From Tetrapyrgos nigripes (taxonomy: Eukaryota > Basidiomycota > Agaricomycetes > Agaricales > Campanellaceae), in assembly GCA_013368315.1 (NCBI GenBank), contig JAACJM010000002.1:620001-684000 (forward strand): DNA of 64,000 nt, read 5' to 3'. Positions within the stretch are counted from its first letter, which is position 1, and every line of letters begins with the position of its first letter. Shown one piece after another: positions 43,886 to 56,694 of the stretch. Under the pieces are notes generated by a model. That model saw only the letters and a program-made list of their open reading frames with translations. It searched no databases and was not told the DNA's origin. The position numbers were made by a program, and so were the translations under genes.

Positions 43886-46668
43886 ATGACCTTGCCTCCC
43901 GGACTTGTCTTGCTCGTTGAAGATGTTCTACCAAGAGTATTGGTACTGCCTTTGCTCACTTTCGGAGGCCTCAAGCTCGTCCAATACCACTGCGAAACCA
44001 TGGCCCCTCCCTCGGCGTTCAAGTTTTGGCTCGTCGCTTTATCATGCACGCAATTAACAGTCTGGGGAGTTGCTAAGTCTTATGGGTACTTTCTTCGGAG
44101 AAGGGAAAAGGCTGCTCTTGGAGCAACTTCACCTCCAAGGGTTCAAGAGTCTAGCTTTCAGATTGTGAAGGCGGCCAGGAGTGGTAGACTCACTGGTTAC
44201 ATGGGTGGGCGCTCATATACGTCTCTCCCGTCTTTACTCCATACTCATGATAGACAGGTGATAATGTCTACGAATTGACCAAGACTCACGGAAACACGTT
44301 TATCCTGTGCATATTTGGCGTAGAAAGAGTAAGTCTTGGAAACTGAGTCTGCTGTTCTCATTCATCTCCTCTTGCAGGTCATTACCGTAGAGCCAGAGCA
44401 TATCAAAGTACGTTGATCTACAGGTCGAAGATTCGTGTCGCTTATCTATCATATGTGTCACGGTTCAGGCGATGCTGGCTACTCAATTTGACGACTTCCA
44501 TAAAGGTACTATCAACCCTGCCTAGGTACTTCATTGACGATTGACTCAATACCTGATTGTCACTTTTTTGCTATAGGCCCAGTAGAGGAAGACCAGTGGA
44601 ATTCACTGCTTGGATCTGGGGTCTTTAATTCTGATGGTACGTTCCTAATGCGCCTTTGAATCACACAATGCTCCCCTACTTACAGGCCATATTACTTTAA
44701 AGGCGACATGTGGAGGTAAGTTTGAGACTCATAGCTATCTAAAAGGATGCTTCAATACTTCGCTTCTTCTTTCACTCCAGATTCCATCGTAACATGACCC
44801 GCCCTTTCTTCAACAAAGTCCGTATCTCCGACTTTGACGTCTTCGACCGTCATGCAGAGGACACTCTTTCACTTCTTGCTGAGCGTTTCGCATCGGGGAC
44901 TCCTGTTGATTTTCAGGTGAGTTTTTCTTCGCTCTTTTCACCATAAAGACCGTAACTACAAATCTTAGTCTATGCATAGGATGCTATAGCCCGCTTTACT
45001 CTCGACTCCGCTACAGAGTTCCTCTTTGGTAAATCAGTAGACTCTCTTTCCGCTGGTCTTCCTTACCCCTCGTCGCACCCTCTCGCACAGTCGGGCTCAG
45101 AAAACTTCATCAACCATCCTTCAAACAGATTCGCCAATGCCTTTGCCAACGGTCAAGAAATTCTTCGCAGCCGAGGGCTTTTTGGTAAATATTGGAGGTT
45201 CAGAGAGTTCTGGAAAGATGAAGCCTTGCAGTATCGAAAAATCGTAGAAGAATTTGTGTCGCCGATCCTTGCTAGTGCACTGGATAATAGAAGGGACGAT
45301 GTCGCTAGTGGACTCGGAGAAGCAAAGGAGATTGAAGACGAGACTTTCTTGGAGCATTTGGTCAAGCTCACGAAAGGTGAATCGCTCACACCATAGTACG
45401 CGGGGATTCTGAGTCTGACGCTGATGCTTACTGCAGATAAGAAAGTCATCGTTGATGAGCTCTTGAATATTCTTTTGGCCGGCAGAGACACGGTAAGCTT
45501 GTAAGGTTTAGTCTGAAATTATGAGTCACCGTGCCTTGAAACAGACCGCTTCCCTGCTCACATTCTCGATCTATGTCTTAACTCAACTTCCCAACGTTTA
45601 CTCTCGTCTCAGAAGCGAGATTGATGAGAAAGTTGGCAGTCGCAGACCTACGTATGACGATACGAGAGATATGAAATATCTTCGAGCGTTTATAAACGGT
45701 TCGTCGGTCGTTAATTATCGCGATTGGAACTGAATGCTTTTATCCATTGTTCATCTAGAGGTCTTGCGATTGTATCCTGCTGTGTACGAATCTTGACATG
45801 CTGTAATCACGAGATTGCTAATGCTTCCCACTTTTCACTTATAGCCCTTTCAACGGACGGTGAGCAATCTGAAACATGGCTGTTTCGCGTCGGATATTCA
45901 CTCTCTTCTCTAGAATGTCGAAGGTCTCTACCACTCTCCCAAACAAGGGCGGGCGTCCCTGGTATATTCCAAAGGATACCTTGTACGTCTGATGTTTAGC
46001 GTACATTTCCACTGTTCAAGAGTTCATCGGCTGATCCCTGTTCCTTTCTAAACAGGGTCATTTATTGTATATTCCTGATGCACCGTCGAGAAGATCTTTG
46101 GGGTCCAGATGGTGCGTCCAGTTTAATTTCAAACTTCCTTACAAGGTCCCGGGGTACATATACTGAAGCTATTTACAATTCATTGCAGCACTCGAATTCG
46201 ATCCCGACAGATTCTTGGACGAAAGGCTCCAAAAGTACTTGACACCAAATCCTTTCATTTTCATGCCGTTCAATGCTGGTCCGCGGATTTGTTTGGGTCA
46301 GCAGGTGGGCGAATAACCATTGTCTCCCTCGCGTTACTACTACCAGCACTTTCTTCTATAGTTCGCATACAACGAAGCCTCATTCTTCCTGGTCAAGCTC
46401 ATCCAGAAGTTCACCGACTTCAGCTTGGCTTTGGATGTCCAGCCGTCACAACCTCCGAAGGAATGGGTGCCGCAGCCTGGAACGACAAAAGGGAGAGATA
46501 AGGTCATGTTGACATCTCATTTGACCATGTCCGTGAGGGTGAGGCTTCGAGTTCAACTGATTCAGCATCTAGATTCACTGATTTCATTGATTAACCCCTC
46601 AGGGAGGGCTTTGGGTTCGTATGAAGAGCCGGACTGAAGACGAGAAGGTGAAGAGTGCTGAAATGTGA
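43886..46668 (+). CDS. Cytochrome P450, CYP63-like, copy 1 (17 exons)
   Basis: Exons: 43886-44204, 44258-44328, 44378-44407, 44469-44505, 44577-44636, 44703-44715, 44781-44916, 44980-45376, 45437-45492, 45545-45698, 45759-45783, 45845-45859, 45914-45982, 46056-46111, 46189-46304, 46362-46538, 46603-46668. All joins keep frame; 598 residues. Motifs: N-terminal membrane helices, [12 protein letters not shown]-helix LLAGRDTT (ending at residue 374), E425-V-L-R428 (ExxR), PDRFLDER, and the heme loop [10 protein letters not shown] with Cys514. The long N-terminus and overall pattern resemble the CYP63 family of wood- and litter-decay fungi, which oxidises fatty acids, alkanes and aromatics at the ER. 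It converges on the epoxide hydrolase 163 bp downstream. Confidence 0.9.
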
Positions 46669-46831
46669 TGTAGAAATTGGAATGAGTATTTCAACACTAA
46701 ATATTGCAGTCGATTTACACCTCGACTGTACGCCATAATAGCTCGGTGTTTTTTTTTTTTTGCTAGTAGTCAAGTAAGTAGCTATGTGCAACAAAATTTT
46801 TATATCTATACGAAGATCCTAAATAAAAGCC

Positions 46832-48413
46832 CTAAAGTTCCTCATGTAAAGTTTTCTCCGGATTTGCGTGGTCAGATATCGCAGGAGCAGTAGCAGGGAA
46901 ATATTCCTCTAGCCACTTCTTCATCTCCGTGTTGAACAAGTCGGCATGCTCCAGGTGAACCCAATGGGAGCCTTGGATCATCTATGAAAACACGAATGAG
47001 TAAGGGACAGTAATGGCAGCAAAACGAGGCAAACTCACTTTGGTTGTAAGGTTGTCTAAATAGTCTGCTGATTTGAGAAGTTTGCTAGCAACTGCCCAGT
47101 CTGCTACAGGATCCTACAGAATGGAATGACAAGATTAGCGACCCTAGATTTTGCAAAGGCAAAAAATAGAAAACTTGCATGAAGTGGCAAAATCGCAATT
47201 ACAGGCTGAGAAATCGTGAAGTTGCCTTGATCATGAGCAAATTTCCAAGAGGCGTATCGATTTTCATCGGTGTAGAATTGAAGGGCTGAATGATAAATAA
47301 TAAATCAGACGAAACGATATCCAGACTCGTGAAGCCACGATCACACACTGTTATCGAATCCACTCTTCTCATAGCTTTCCACGAAATAATCCTCTTCGTC
47401 CTTATCGAGGAATGGGACCGGAGGAATCTCCTCGTACTCCTTCCATGCGTCCAGAAAACTGTCTTTACTCTTTAAAAAGTCATCCGGAGGTGGGGAAGTT
47501 TTCATACGAAGTGTGGAGCGTAGGGTCCGTCTAATATCATGGTTGAGTTCCTCCACGGCTTGTGGGGTTTGCTTGTCGAAGAAGAGCTGGTACGTGAGCC
47601 TGGGAAGGAGGGGTACTAGATATGAGATAGGAGTGAAATTTCCTACGAAGGGGATGTACTGGATAGGAGAGAAATATGAACAATAAGGTTAACTGAAATC
47701 TCAAAGAAGACGCGTACCGGAACAACACCGCCAACAACGCCTTCGAAAACGTCAGGCCTTGACCGAGCAGCTTCATAGCAGACCGAAGAACCCCAATCGT
47801 GACTGGCATGTTCGTATGAATGGAGAGGCAGATAGAAAAATCAAGCTAAGCGAGGACAGCATACGCCAAAAGATTCTTCTTACCCAACGCAAACAGCCTT
47901 CTCCACACCAGCATCTTCGAGTATACATGTAAGGTCGCCGACCATGTCGAATAACGTGCCAGAGCTCTTGACATCACCTGGATGACCCGACTCTCCAAAG
48001 CCGCGGAGGTCCGGTATAATTAGATGATAATCATCCTGCAGTAACTCGTCAGAGCAGCCCCTACAAACGACAGAAACACAGACGACCTTGAATTCTTGTA
48101 TCTGATACGCCCATGAGCTCCAGAGACCTGGCCAACCATGTACCATGATTAGCGTCTTGCTTGCATTAGGATTGATGTCGACATAAGCTAAAATGACACG
48201 GTCAACCTTGGGCGGAAATAGGAACGCCGCTGGCTACTCACTAAGACTGATATCAACAACAGCATCTCCCTGGTCTCGTCTGACCGCCTTGCACGAAACA
48301 GACCGTTTTTCGTACGCCCTTGGATTGAAGCCAGAATAGACATGTTCTGCAGCCGTCAGCAGTATGAGTGGAAGGCATGAACATAGTAATGGGAGGCGAG
48401 CTGAGGTCCTCAT
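46832..48413 (-). CDS. Epoxide-hydrolase-type alpha/beta hydrolase with signal peptide
   Basis: Reverse-strand exons 48413-48242, 48187-48087, 48035-47884, 47802-47718, 47658-47349, 47285-47179, 47113-47039, 46981-46832 give 383 residues. The N-terminal LPLLCSCLPLILLTAAEH is a signal peptide or anchor. The oxyanion motif VHGWPGLW (His74-Pro77), nucleophile elbow GHDWGS (Asp144), probable acid Asp310 and catalytic His340 in GSHWVHLEH are in the order of soluble epoxide hydrolases. The intron after residue 309 has a GC donor (GCAAGT) with a normal AG, a GC-AG intron. Sitting between two P450s, it could hydrate P450-made epoxides to diols. Haloalkane dehalogenases share the fold, but HGWPG plus HDWG favours an epoxide hydrolase. 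Confidence 0.87.
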
Positions 48414-48753
48414 GTCCTGTGCGGGTTGACTCGCAAGAGTGTACTAGGAATGTGAAGTAAAGATGTGAAGAGAAAGAGGCTTTATAGCAATCTGAGCGGT
48501 GATAACAGTGATTGAGAAGGGGTTCAAAACTGATCGTAGTCCTCGATGCGGAAGGAAATTGCCACCGTGCTCAAGATTGACGCTCTGCAGCTACATCTAC
48601 TTATACACTACGCGCGGGAGAAGACATATGTAATGGACCGATTAACAGCATGTGGACGTGGTGAAATATATTGGTACCTTTGGCGTGTAAGACAGGTTCA
48701 AAAAAGGAACAAGCTACATTGTTGAGCATACAAATACAGTCATTCTGTGCTTT

Positions 48754-51312
48754 TCAATCTTCCTCGACACTGGGAGCCTCCTCCATCGTTAACCACAAAC
48801 CATCCTGCACATACATCGTCAAATGTGATTTCAATTTGACCTTTTCCCTCGCCTTAATGCCTCCTTCCTCTTTCCAGCTAGGCGGTGCACGCGAATCCGG
48901 AGGCTGGGCTTCGGGAGATAACGACACCGTAGAGAAACTTTGCAAAAGTCGGACAAGGAAGAACGATGCTTCGTGATACGCAAACTGCTGTCCCAGACAA
49001 ATCCTCGGACCCGCGTTGAACGGTAAAAATATGAAGGGATTGGGAGTTAGATATTTGTGTACGCGTTCGTCGAGGAACCGATCGGGATCAAAGTTGAGGA
49101 CGTCGGGACCCCAGAGGTCTTCTCTGCGTTGCATGACGAAGACGCTGTAAGCACACCTGGAATGGCAGACGTGCTCCGTTAATCGGCTGCGTTCCGGGTT
49201 GGGGAAGACGTACCTGGTCTTTGGCGGGACATAGATTGGTTTACCACCAGAAGTCTTGACGGGGGGTAGGACGGCGCCATCTTTACATTGCCTGAAGATG
49301 ACCTCAGTAAAAATAAAAGGGTACTGAACAGTGCAGAGTATACACACCTCATATTGAAGGGCCTACATCCAGTAGGGTAGCGTTTGGAGATAAGTGACTT
49401 CAAGTCCTAAGCAGATTTGTCACTCACACAGGGGGATACAGCCTCAAAGTTTCTTCATCCAAGAAAAGTCAGTTTGAGTCAATTGGTAGAGAACAACGCT
49501 TACCATTCAGCACGGCCCTCAGATACTTCATGTCCCTAAAGTCATCATAAGTCGGCCTCCTACTAGGCCCAATCTTTGTAAGGATTTCCTCCCTCAGTCG
49601 ACGTAAGATATCGGGGTTCTGAGAAAGCATGTACACCGAAAAAGTCAAAATACTCGCAGTCGTATCCCTCCCAGCGACAGCCAGATTCATAATTTCGTCT
49701 CGGAGAATAACTGGGTCTGCATCACAATCGCAACAGATGAGTCAGTTTGCATTAATCATTGTCAGACAGTATTCACATACCCTCCGTGTAGTTGGTCAGA
49801 TGATCTAACAGCGTCTCCCCTTCTTTGACCTCCCTATCCACACTTTGGGCTTGGCTCGTCCCTTTCTGCCCACGTTTCTCTCTGGTCCTATTCACGGCAC
49901 TTTCCAGGATTGGATCCATAAATTGCCTGACGTTGTTCATCTCCTCCTTCGTCCTATCCTTCCAAAACTCCACCAAGGGCCAGTGTTTCCCGAAACGGGC
50001 GCGGGAGAATGTGTAGCCCTGGGCGGCACTGAAAGAGCGGGCGAAGGCTTGAGAGAATGACTCAGAACCTGTTGCAGTTGGGTTTGATGAAGTCACATTG
50101 CGGGGAGAGTAAAACGGATAAGGTAGAGCCTCGGAAAGAGTTTGAATATCTTGTCCAAAGAGGAATTCCGTGGCGGAGTCGATGGTGAAACGGGATACGA
50201 CGTCCTATACATCATAATGAGTTGTCAGATCCCCCATAATTATCGAAGATTTCGCACTCACCTGGAAGTCCACAGGATAGTCTTCCTTGAACCTCGCCTT
50301 CATCTGGCCAATGGCATCGTCTGCGTGTCTGTCGAAGATGTCAAAATGACTGATACGGTCTTTGCTGAAGAAGGGTCTGGTAATGCTTCGGTGGAACCTA
50401 TTCGCCGCGTACGTTAGTGCAAACATTGATGTATTGACGTGACGGCAAGTAGAGCACAGTCAGAGGCACTCACTTCCAAAGATCTCCTGCAAAGACAAGA
50501 GATGACCATTTTAGTATACAGAGGAAGTTGAGAAGCTGGCGAGCAAAGACGTACCGTCCGCGGCGAAGACTCCCGTGCCGAGTAAAGAGTCAAGGGTGGA
50601 GCGCGCATCTTCACCTGCGCAGCCAGTAACGGGTCAATGGACATAAAACCTCATGGACAGTCAAAAATGCCGACCTTTTTCGAATTGGTCAAACTGAGTC
50701 GCTAGGAAGGCCTATTGAAGAATCAGTCCTGCAGCTGCCCTTTTCAAGACTGAGCGACGCACCTTGATATGCTCGGGTTCGGCAGTGAACATCTAGAGCC
50801 GCGATGCTTTCAGCTATCCACTTCCCAACGTCAGATACCAAGAATACTCACCCTGTCTGTGAACAAGACCCGCATGTTAAATGTATATCCTAGTTTTCGC
50901 AGGCGAGGTGCCATTTGGTCCGCTACACAAAACAATGGTTTGGCAATGACGTCTCTTGGCGTATATGAAGGAAATACTCACCAGGATAACCCGAGGAAAA
51001 GTTCTTAGACATCCTGTACAGTGACAGAAACCCGCCAGGCGTCGGGTCTTCCAATATAGACGGCATAGGTGCCATGACCGCTCCAGCACGCCAGGCAGCC
51101 ATTCTGCTGACGATGTCTGCGCAGCAAACGCTAATAGCCAGTGCCGTAGGTAACGAGAGAACATAGAGGCAGATTTCGGTCCATTGTCCAAATTGCACCC
51201 CAAAGTATGTCTGAGTGAGCAGAAGGACGAGATAGACAATGACGGGAGGTGCCAAAAGGTTCGGAAGATGTACAGTGAGGTAGACAATGCCAGGAGGTGT
51301 ATCTCTTGCCAT
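48754..51312 (-). CDS. Cytochrome P450, CYP63-like, copy 2 (13 exons)
   Basis: Reverse-strand exons: 51312-50982, 50922-50852, 50792-50763, 50711-50675, 50614-50555, 50486-50474, 50397-50262, 50204-49781, 49716-49504, 49452-49428, 49362-49348, 49291-49214, 49156-48754; 611 residues, all joins in frame. Eight internal exons have exactly the lengths of those in copy 1 (71, 30, 37, 60, 13, 136, 25 and 15 nt). Motifs: two or three N-terminal membrane helices, [28 protein letters not shown] (387), E439-R442 (ExxR), PDRFLDER, and [10 protein letters not shown] with heme Cys531. Four introns present in copy 1 are absent here, all in the 3' half. An ER-bound monooxygenase; its substrate is not known. 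Confidence 0.9.
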
Positions 51313-51857
51313 TCTTCCTCAAGGTTAGAAAGGAAGAAGACCCCCGAAGCATCATCATGAGTGATCTATGGAGTGACCGGACAACTCGGGTATGTCAGGC
51401 CTGAATCATATGACGACTGTTCCGTCGGAAAGAATTGGGGCTGAGACCTCGCAGGGGAACGTTCGGCTGACCTAGAGAGAAGTCCGACCACTGGGTGGTA
51501 GTAACTAGTCTTGCCTTGGTGGTAGTAACTAGTCTTGCCTGGGTGCTGCCTTGGTGTTGCTTGAACTTGGCGAGGAACACGCATATGTTTGGCAAATCCA
51601 CGCATGCCAAACAAAGTCAACACGGTTGTCACATTCTCGTGACCGCGTTACCTTCTACCACCATCTGCTCTAAGACTCAGCAAAGACTCGGTAAAAACGC
51701 TGTTATACAAAGCTCATCGGTGAGACTCTTTCTATCACTGTAAATACTCTCACTCACCATTGAAGTAGTTGATAGTTGACAGCTGAAGACCGGTGAATCT
51801 CTTTTTTCGGTCAATTGCAGACAGTTGTAGAAGACTGACGCCTTTCAGGCTTCCTCA
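51313..51857. other. Divergent promoter region with a short tandem repeat
   Basis: At about 51493-51545 the unit GGTGGTAGTAACTAGTCTTG (about 26 bp with its tail) occurs twice in tandem. The interval lies between the P450 copy 2 start and the F-box relic. No gene supported. Confidence 0.55.
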
Positions 51858-53481
51858 ATGCTTCTCTGCCAGCAACGCGAAGACGAAATCTCCAGTGACT
51901 CTGGTTTTGGCGATATGGAAAGCTCCTCAGTGCTCTCCAAGGTGCTCACTCACGGCGATGCGCCTTCACCAGTCGACGAGACCGTTTTACGGACGAACAT
52001 GTCTCTCGTCGGGAACGGACTTGCCGAGGTAGAGAATCTACTAGCGCTTCTCGGGAAGAAGCGTAATACGCTTCGGCGTCTCAAAGCGAAACACGAAGCT
52101 GTGCTAGCACCGGTCCGGAAGTTGCCATCGGAGCTGTTATCCTACATCTTTCGCCTTTCGACACTCCCTGAGAGAAGTACAGCACTGACAGTTGGTTGGA
52201 TAGGTTCCCTTGGCATGGACCTATTCGGGCAGGCTCGCGTGAAGCGGGGCATTTGGGCGTTGACCTGGACTTGTAGCAGTTGGCGAGCAGTCTGTTTGGA
52301 TACCCCCTCCTTGTGGTGTTCCCTTAGCATTCAGCTGCGGATGAACCAAGCTTCCAGGATCCCCAAGAACGCCAGGTCTCTCTTGGACCTCACCCTGTTT
52401 CGTTCTCGAAATCTGCCGCTCGACATACATTTTTATTCACCCGCTTTCATTCCGCCTCATTCAAAGCTTATTTTTGATGGTCTCTTGGAGCATTCCAGCA
52501 GGTGGAGGATGATCAAAATGCACCTCTGCCATGAGCTGTATACCGTTTTTCTGAAGATGCATGATACTTTGCTTGTTCTTCACACGGCCAACTATTTCTC
52601 GCAACACGATCTGATAATCTTGAACTGCCGCTCGCATTCGAATCAGCACCCAAATTATGTCGGGTCCTACTTCTCGTCGATTACAAGCCACTCAATGCCG
52701 TCAGACTTCCCTGGTCCCAGCTCACCGATGCTTGTCTCGTACACCAGGATTGCAGTCATTGCATGTAGACCATCCTTTAGGCGAAGTTGACCCACCTCCC
52801 CCATTATCCCTCCCCCCTCGTGACAACACTGAGACCATCGTCCAGTCGTCTCTTCAATATTTCTTCATGAACGGATCTAACGGAACGTTCCTGAGGGAAA
52901 TCAGCCTTCCTAATCTCCAGGATTTCAGGATAACTGACATCAACGAGCCAGAACCTGCACCAGACTTGTGTCTTCATGTGCGTTCATTCATCATGCGCTC
53001 ACGTTGCACACTCACGACTCTCAACCTCTGTTCGATCGTTCTCAACGACAATCTTCTCGCGCTACTAATGGCCACTCCGACCGTATCAGCTCTCAAAATC
53101 AGCTTGGAGGAGATTGAAGATCCCGCAACGCAGATGGCTTCCGGGTTTCTCTCCTTCCTAACGGTAGCTACAGAGCAGCACGAACAGACAGGTACCATGT
53201 CCCAGTCTTCTTCTGAAGCTTCGCCTCAGTCGCCTTCCGAGTCTCCCCCGGTGCTCCCCAAGCTGAAAGATCTCCAACTCCATCTAGACTACGCGTTGCC
53301 TCATTTTTCCAGTCAACAATTCATAAACATGCTACAGTCTCGCCGGGATGCGTCTGAAGAATCTGGTGTGACGCGTTTGGAAAGGGTGAATATACTGTTT
53401 TTGGGACCAGGGGCTTCTCGATTGTGCAGAGAGAGGGGTTTGCAGTGTATTTGTCTGAGTAGTTTCTGGTGGCCACGCTAA
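51858..53481 (+). pseudogene. F-box-like protein relic with two frameshifts
   Basis: The first frame has the Agaricomycete F-box start: a Leu/Lys-rich coiled helix (ENLLALLGKKRNTLRRLKAK), then VRKLPSELLSYIFRLSTLPE and TCSSWRAVCLDTPSLWCSLS. Near 52590 the family-like sequence jumps to a second frame (AFESAPKLC, NAVRLPWSQLTDACL, about 52600-52740). Near 52760 it moves to a third frame (TPGLQSLHVD, LREISLPNLQDFRI, CTLTTLNLCSIVL) that runs to the stop at 53481. No intron explains the shifts. A real gene with sequencing errors is the alternative. Confidence 0.6.
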
Positions 53482-54348
53482 CTCCAGGAAAGAGAGTAAC
53501 CGCTGAGTGAATATGTATATAGCCGATACTAGTAACTGTTCCTCCGTTCCCAGCCCGGGTAATAGACTCCTCCTCCACCTCCCTCCACCTCTCGGGTACT
53601 CAGGTCATCGTCTAGAAATTGCCTCCGATAATGTTCTTGGCCTTTGCCAAGTGGTTTGTGATCATGGTGTTTACGACCTTCCTCCCGATGTTCTGGGTTC
53701 GCACTGTCATAGCGTCTCTTGGGTTACGTCGTCGATTCTCTGAGCTCTTTTGAGTCTAGCTTTCAGCGTAGTGACCATCATGGATCCGCCGAGGATCCGG
53801 CGTCCATATGCACTCACATATACAAGTATTTTTAGCACACCAGAAGCTCCGCCTTAAATAAACGATCAGTGTCACTGTGTTCATTAACACTTTTACGTTC
53901 CTCGTTTCGACCTCGTTTCATGCTAGGTTCCAATCAGGCGGATCCTTATTTCATCGATAACCTTTAACCTTCTGTTGTCGATGAGGCTAATCACTAATGG
54001 GGCAGCTATGTGGACCATAATGACAATCCCCAAAATCACTGGCAAGTATTGCCCCAGGTACCCCTGTCCTGGCACTCGATGGCGGGGCGGGCGGGGCGGG
54101 TAGAGCGTTTGGCGGGAGCAGTTCTTGCATTGCGCCCCTGAAGCCGCCGGGCACATGATGTTGGTACCGCCGTACCGGATTCGGAGAAAGGGATCAATGA
54201 TGACCTCAATGCAGACACCAGTCCATTGGTTGGGTTCACTGTGCTGTTCTGTGGTTTTGGGTCTTCCTCCGTCTTCATATCCTTATAGTCTGGGCTAACT
54301 CGGCTCCTTCCCATTCTTCCTTTCCTCCATACCATCTTCTGCATCATC
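53482..54348. other. Intergenic, upstream of the NRAMP gene
   Basis: Contains a reverse copy of the dispersed CCCGGGTAATAGACTCC repeat (53547-53580) and a GGCGGGGCGGGCGGGGCGGG GC-box cluster about 250 bp before the NRAMP ATG (about 54081-54101). No gene supported. Confidence 0.5.
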
Positions 54349-56694
54349 ATGCCCAACGAGCGACTTTCGTCCACAGACCTGCAGGACAGCAATTGTACGG
54401 TAACATACACTCATGACACCGATAATGATGATGCAAAGGCGTCTCCTCCCCCGAAATCCAGAAACAGCTGGCGATGGCAAGTCGAAAAGGGAATCCTCCT
54501 CTTCTTCCATCATATGAGAAAGCACGTCGGAGTTGGGTTAATCTGTGCGGTTGCGTATTTTGATCCGTATGTGCTTTCAAAGTTCTTTGTTCCAAGCTTG
54601 CTAACCAATAATATAGAGGAAACTGGGGTGTGGATCTCGAAGCAGGGTCCCAGTACGGCTATAGACTCCTTTTTGTCATTTTGCTCGCAGGGCTGTTCGC
54701 TATTTTTCTACAGGTATGTCTGGTTTGTACAGACTTCGGAATATGACTTACACCGAGTACTCGCGTTAAAAATAGGTCCTGGCCAGTCGCTTGGGATGTG
54801 TTACAGGATTAGGTGTGTGCTTCGTTTTCCTCGGCGTACATCTCCTCCCGCACCAAAACATGGGGAGCTATCCTCATGGCTCAGTTGTGGACGACTTGGC
54901 TAATCATACACATCAGATCTTGCCTCCCATACTCGACTGCTTCTCCACGACCACTCAACACATCCTCTTCTGGTCCGTTGGGCGGTTCTCTATCCATTAT
55001 ACGCTCTTGCAGAGATAGCCATTATCGCAACAGACCTTGCAGAGCTTCTCGGGTCAGCAGTCGCCTTGTGTCTGCTTTTCCCGTCTTTAGAGCTATGGCA
55101 CGGAGTGTTGATAACGACTGGAGACGTTATATTGCTTCTATGTCTCGGGGACCCATTGAGAGGGAAACCACTTCGATGGTTTGAGCTGCTCATTGGTGGA
55201 TTGGTGAGCCTTCCCATGAGACAGCACTTTCCATGTTCTGAGCCCAATTTAGGTCTTCGCTGTGATGATTTGCCTATGCACCATCATATCTCGCGTCGAG
55301 CTCGACTGGGCAGATGTATTCCTAGGATACCTGCCATCAAAATATGTGTTCCCGAATGGTGCAGGCTATGTTTGTACGTGAAGTCTCTCGTCTGGCTGCA
55401 TCGTTTACTCACGCACTCACCTTGTTTTCAGCCGTCGGGATTATCGGTGCCACTATCATGCCTCACAGTCTATTCCTAGGATCTGCGCTTGCTACTCAAG
55501 ATCGTGTCTCGCCCTCTTCTCCAGAACCCGATGACACGCCACGTCCTCTTCAACTCGAGAGGTCATTTTCTGTCGCGTCGTCCTTATTAGAGACGAAACG
55601 ACATCTCAAGAATTTCTTCGCTCGAACTTTCAACAGCGCCATTCTTGTGCCTGAGAAAGGAACCACGCCAATGGAAATTTTGAAGGACACGGCAAAGAAC
55701 CATTCGCAATGGATCAATAATTCTCAGGAATTTGTGAAGAAGCATATCTATCATGGAACGGTGGATATCGTGGTTAGTTTGTTGGGTTTTGCGGTGGTGA
55801 TTAATAGTCTGTGAGTAGTCCTCTGATCATTAGCTGTTCCTAGCTGACCTCTCACTCGCGTTATAGAATCCTTATCCTCGCATCCGCCGTCTTTTTCTAT
55901 GGAGGCGTCGACGTAGACAATGCTGGGTTGTTTGATGCGTACGATCTCATTCGGGATCTGGTCGGGAAAGGTCAGTCCGGAAGTTCCTAGGCCTGTTTCT
56001 CTAGTCTCTGCTGACGCTACCAATACAGGGGCTGCTACGATATTTGCACTTGCACTGTTGTGTGCTGGGCAGGTATGTCTTTGTTTTCCGTCCCTGCGTG
56101 CATCAAGAGCCTCATATGTTCTGTTCATAGAGTTCTTCGATCATCGCAACTGTAGCAGGTCAAGCCGTCGCTGAAGGATTTCTCCGTTGGAGGGTTTCTG
56201 TAAGTTATCCAACTTTCTTTCAGTTTTTATTCTGAGTTAAGAAATGTGATTCCTAGCCTTTCATTCGTCGTCTCCTCACTCGATTGATTGCTGTCATCCC
56301 ATCCATGGCGGTTGCAATTGCTTTGGGCCGACCAGGGATCGATGCGCTCCTTATCGCATCCCAAGTCGTTCTCTCCATCGTGCTACCTTTCGTCTCTTTT
56401 CCTCTCATCTACCTCACCTCGAAGAGGTCTGTCATGTCCGTCAGAGTAGCTGGAGCCGTGATCGGTCCTAGCGTCATCCGTGACAATCGCCAAGTGGAAT
56501 CTACTTTCTCGACAACGACGAAAGATAACGATTTGACCTTGGGTCAAGATGCAGAGTCCCAAGCAAACGCCCCCGATGCAGACAAGATCGTTGACTATAG
56601 CAATAATTGGTTTGCTACGATCCTGGCTTTTTCGATTTGGCTGGTGATCGTCATTGCGAACGTGTATGTTCTTGTCACACTGGGCGATTCTTAG
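54349..56694 (+). CDS. NRAMP-family divalent metal transporter (Smf type)
   Basis: Exons 54349-54566, 54617-54713, 54776-54812, 54917-55203, 55253-55373, 55432-55810, 55867-55970, 56029-56072, 56131-56199, 56257-56694 give 597 residues, in frame throughout. Splicing creates the TM1 metal motif FDPGNWGVDLEAG (Asp72, Asn75) and the TM6 motif GATIMPHSLFLGS (Met263-Pro264-His265); both are the family's ion-binding residues. About eleven membrane segments are visible, with a hydrophilic loop around residues 275-340. NRAMP proteins carry Mn2+, Fe2+ and related ions with protons. The location, plasma membrane or vacuole/endosome, cannot be read from the sequence. Confidence 0.92.
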
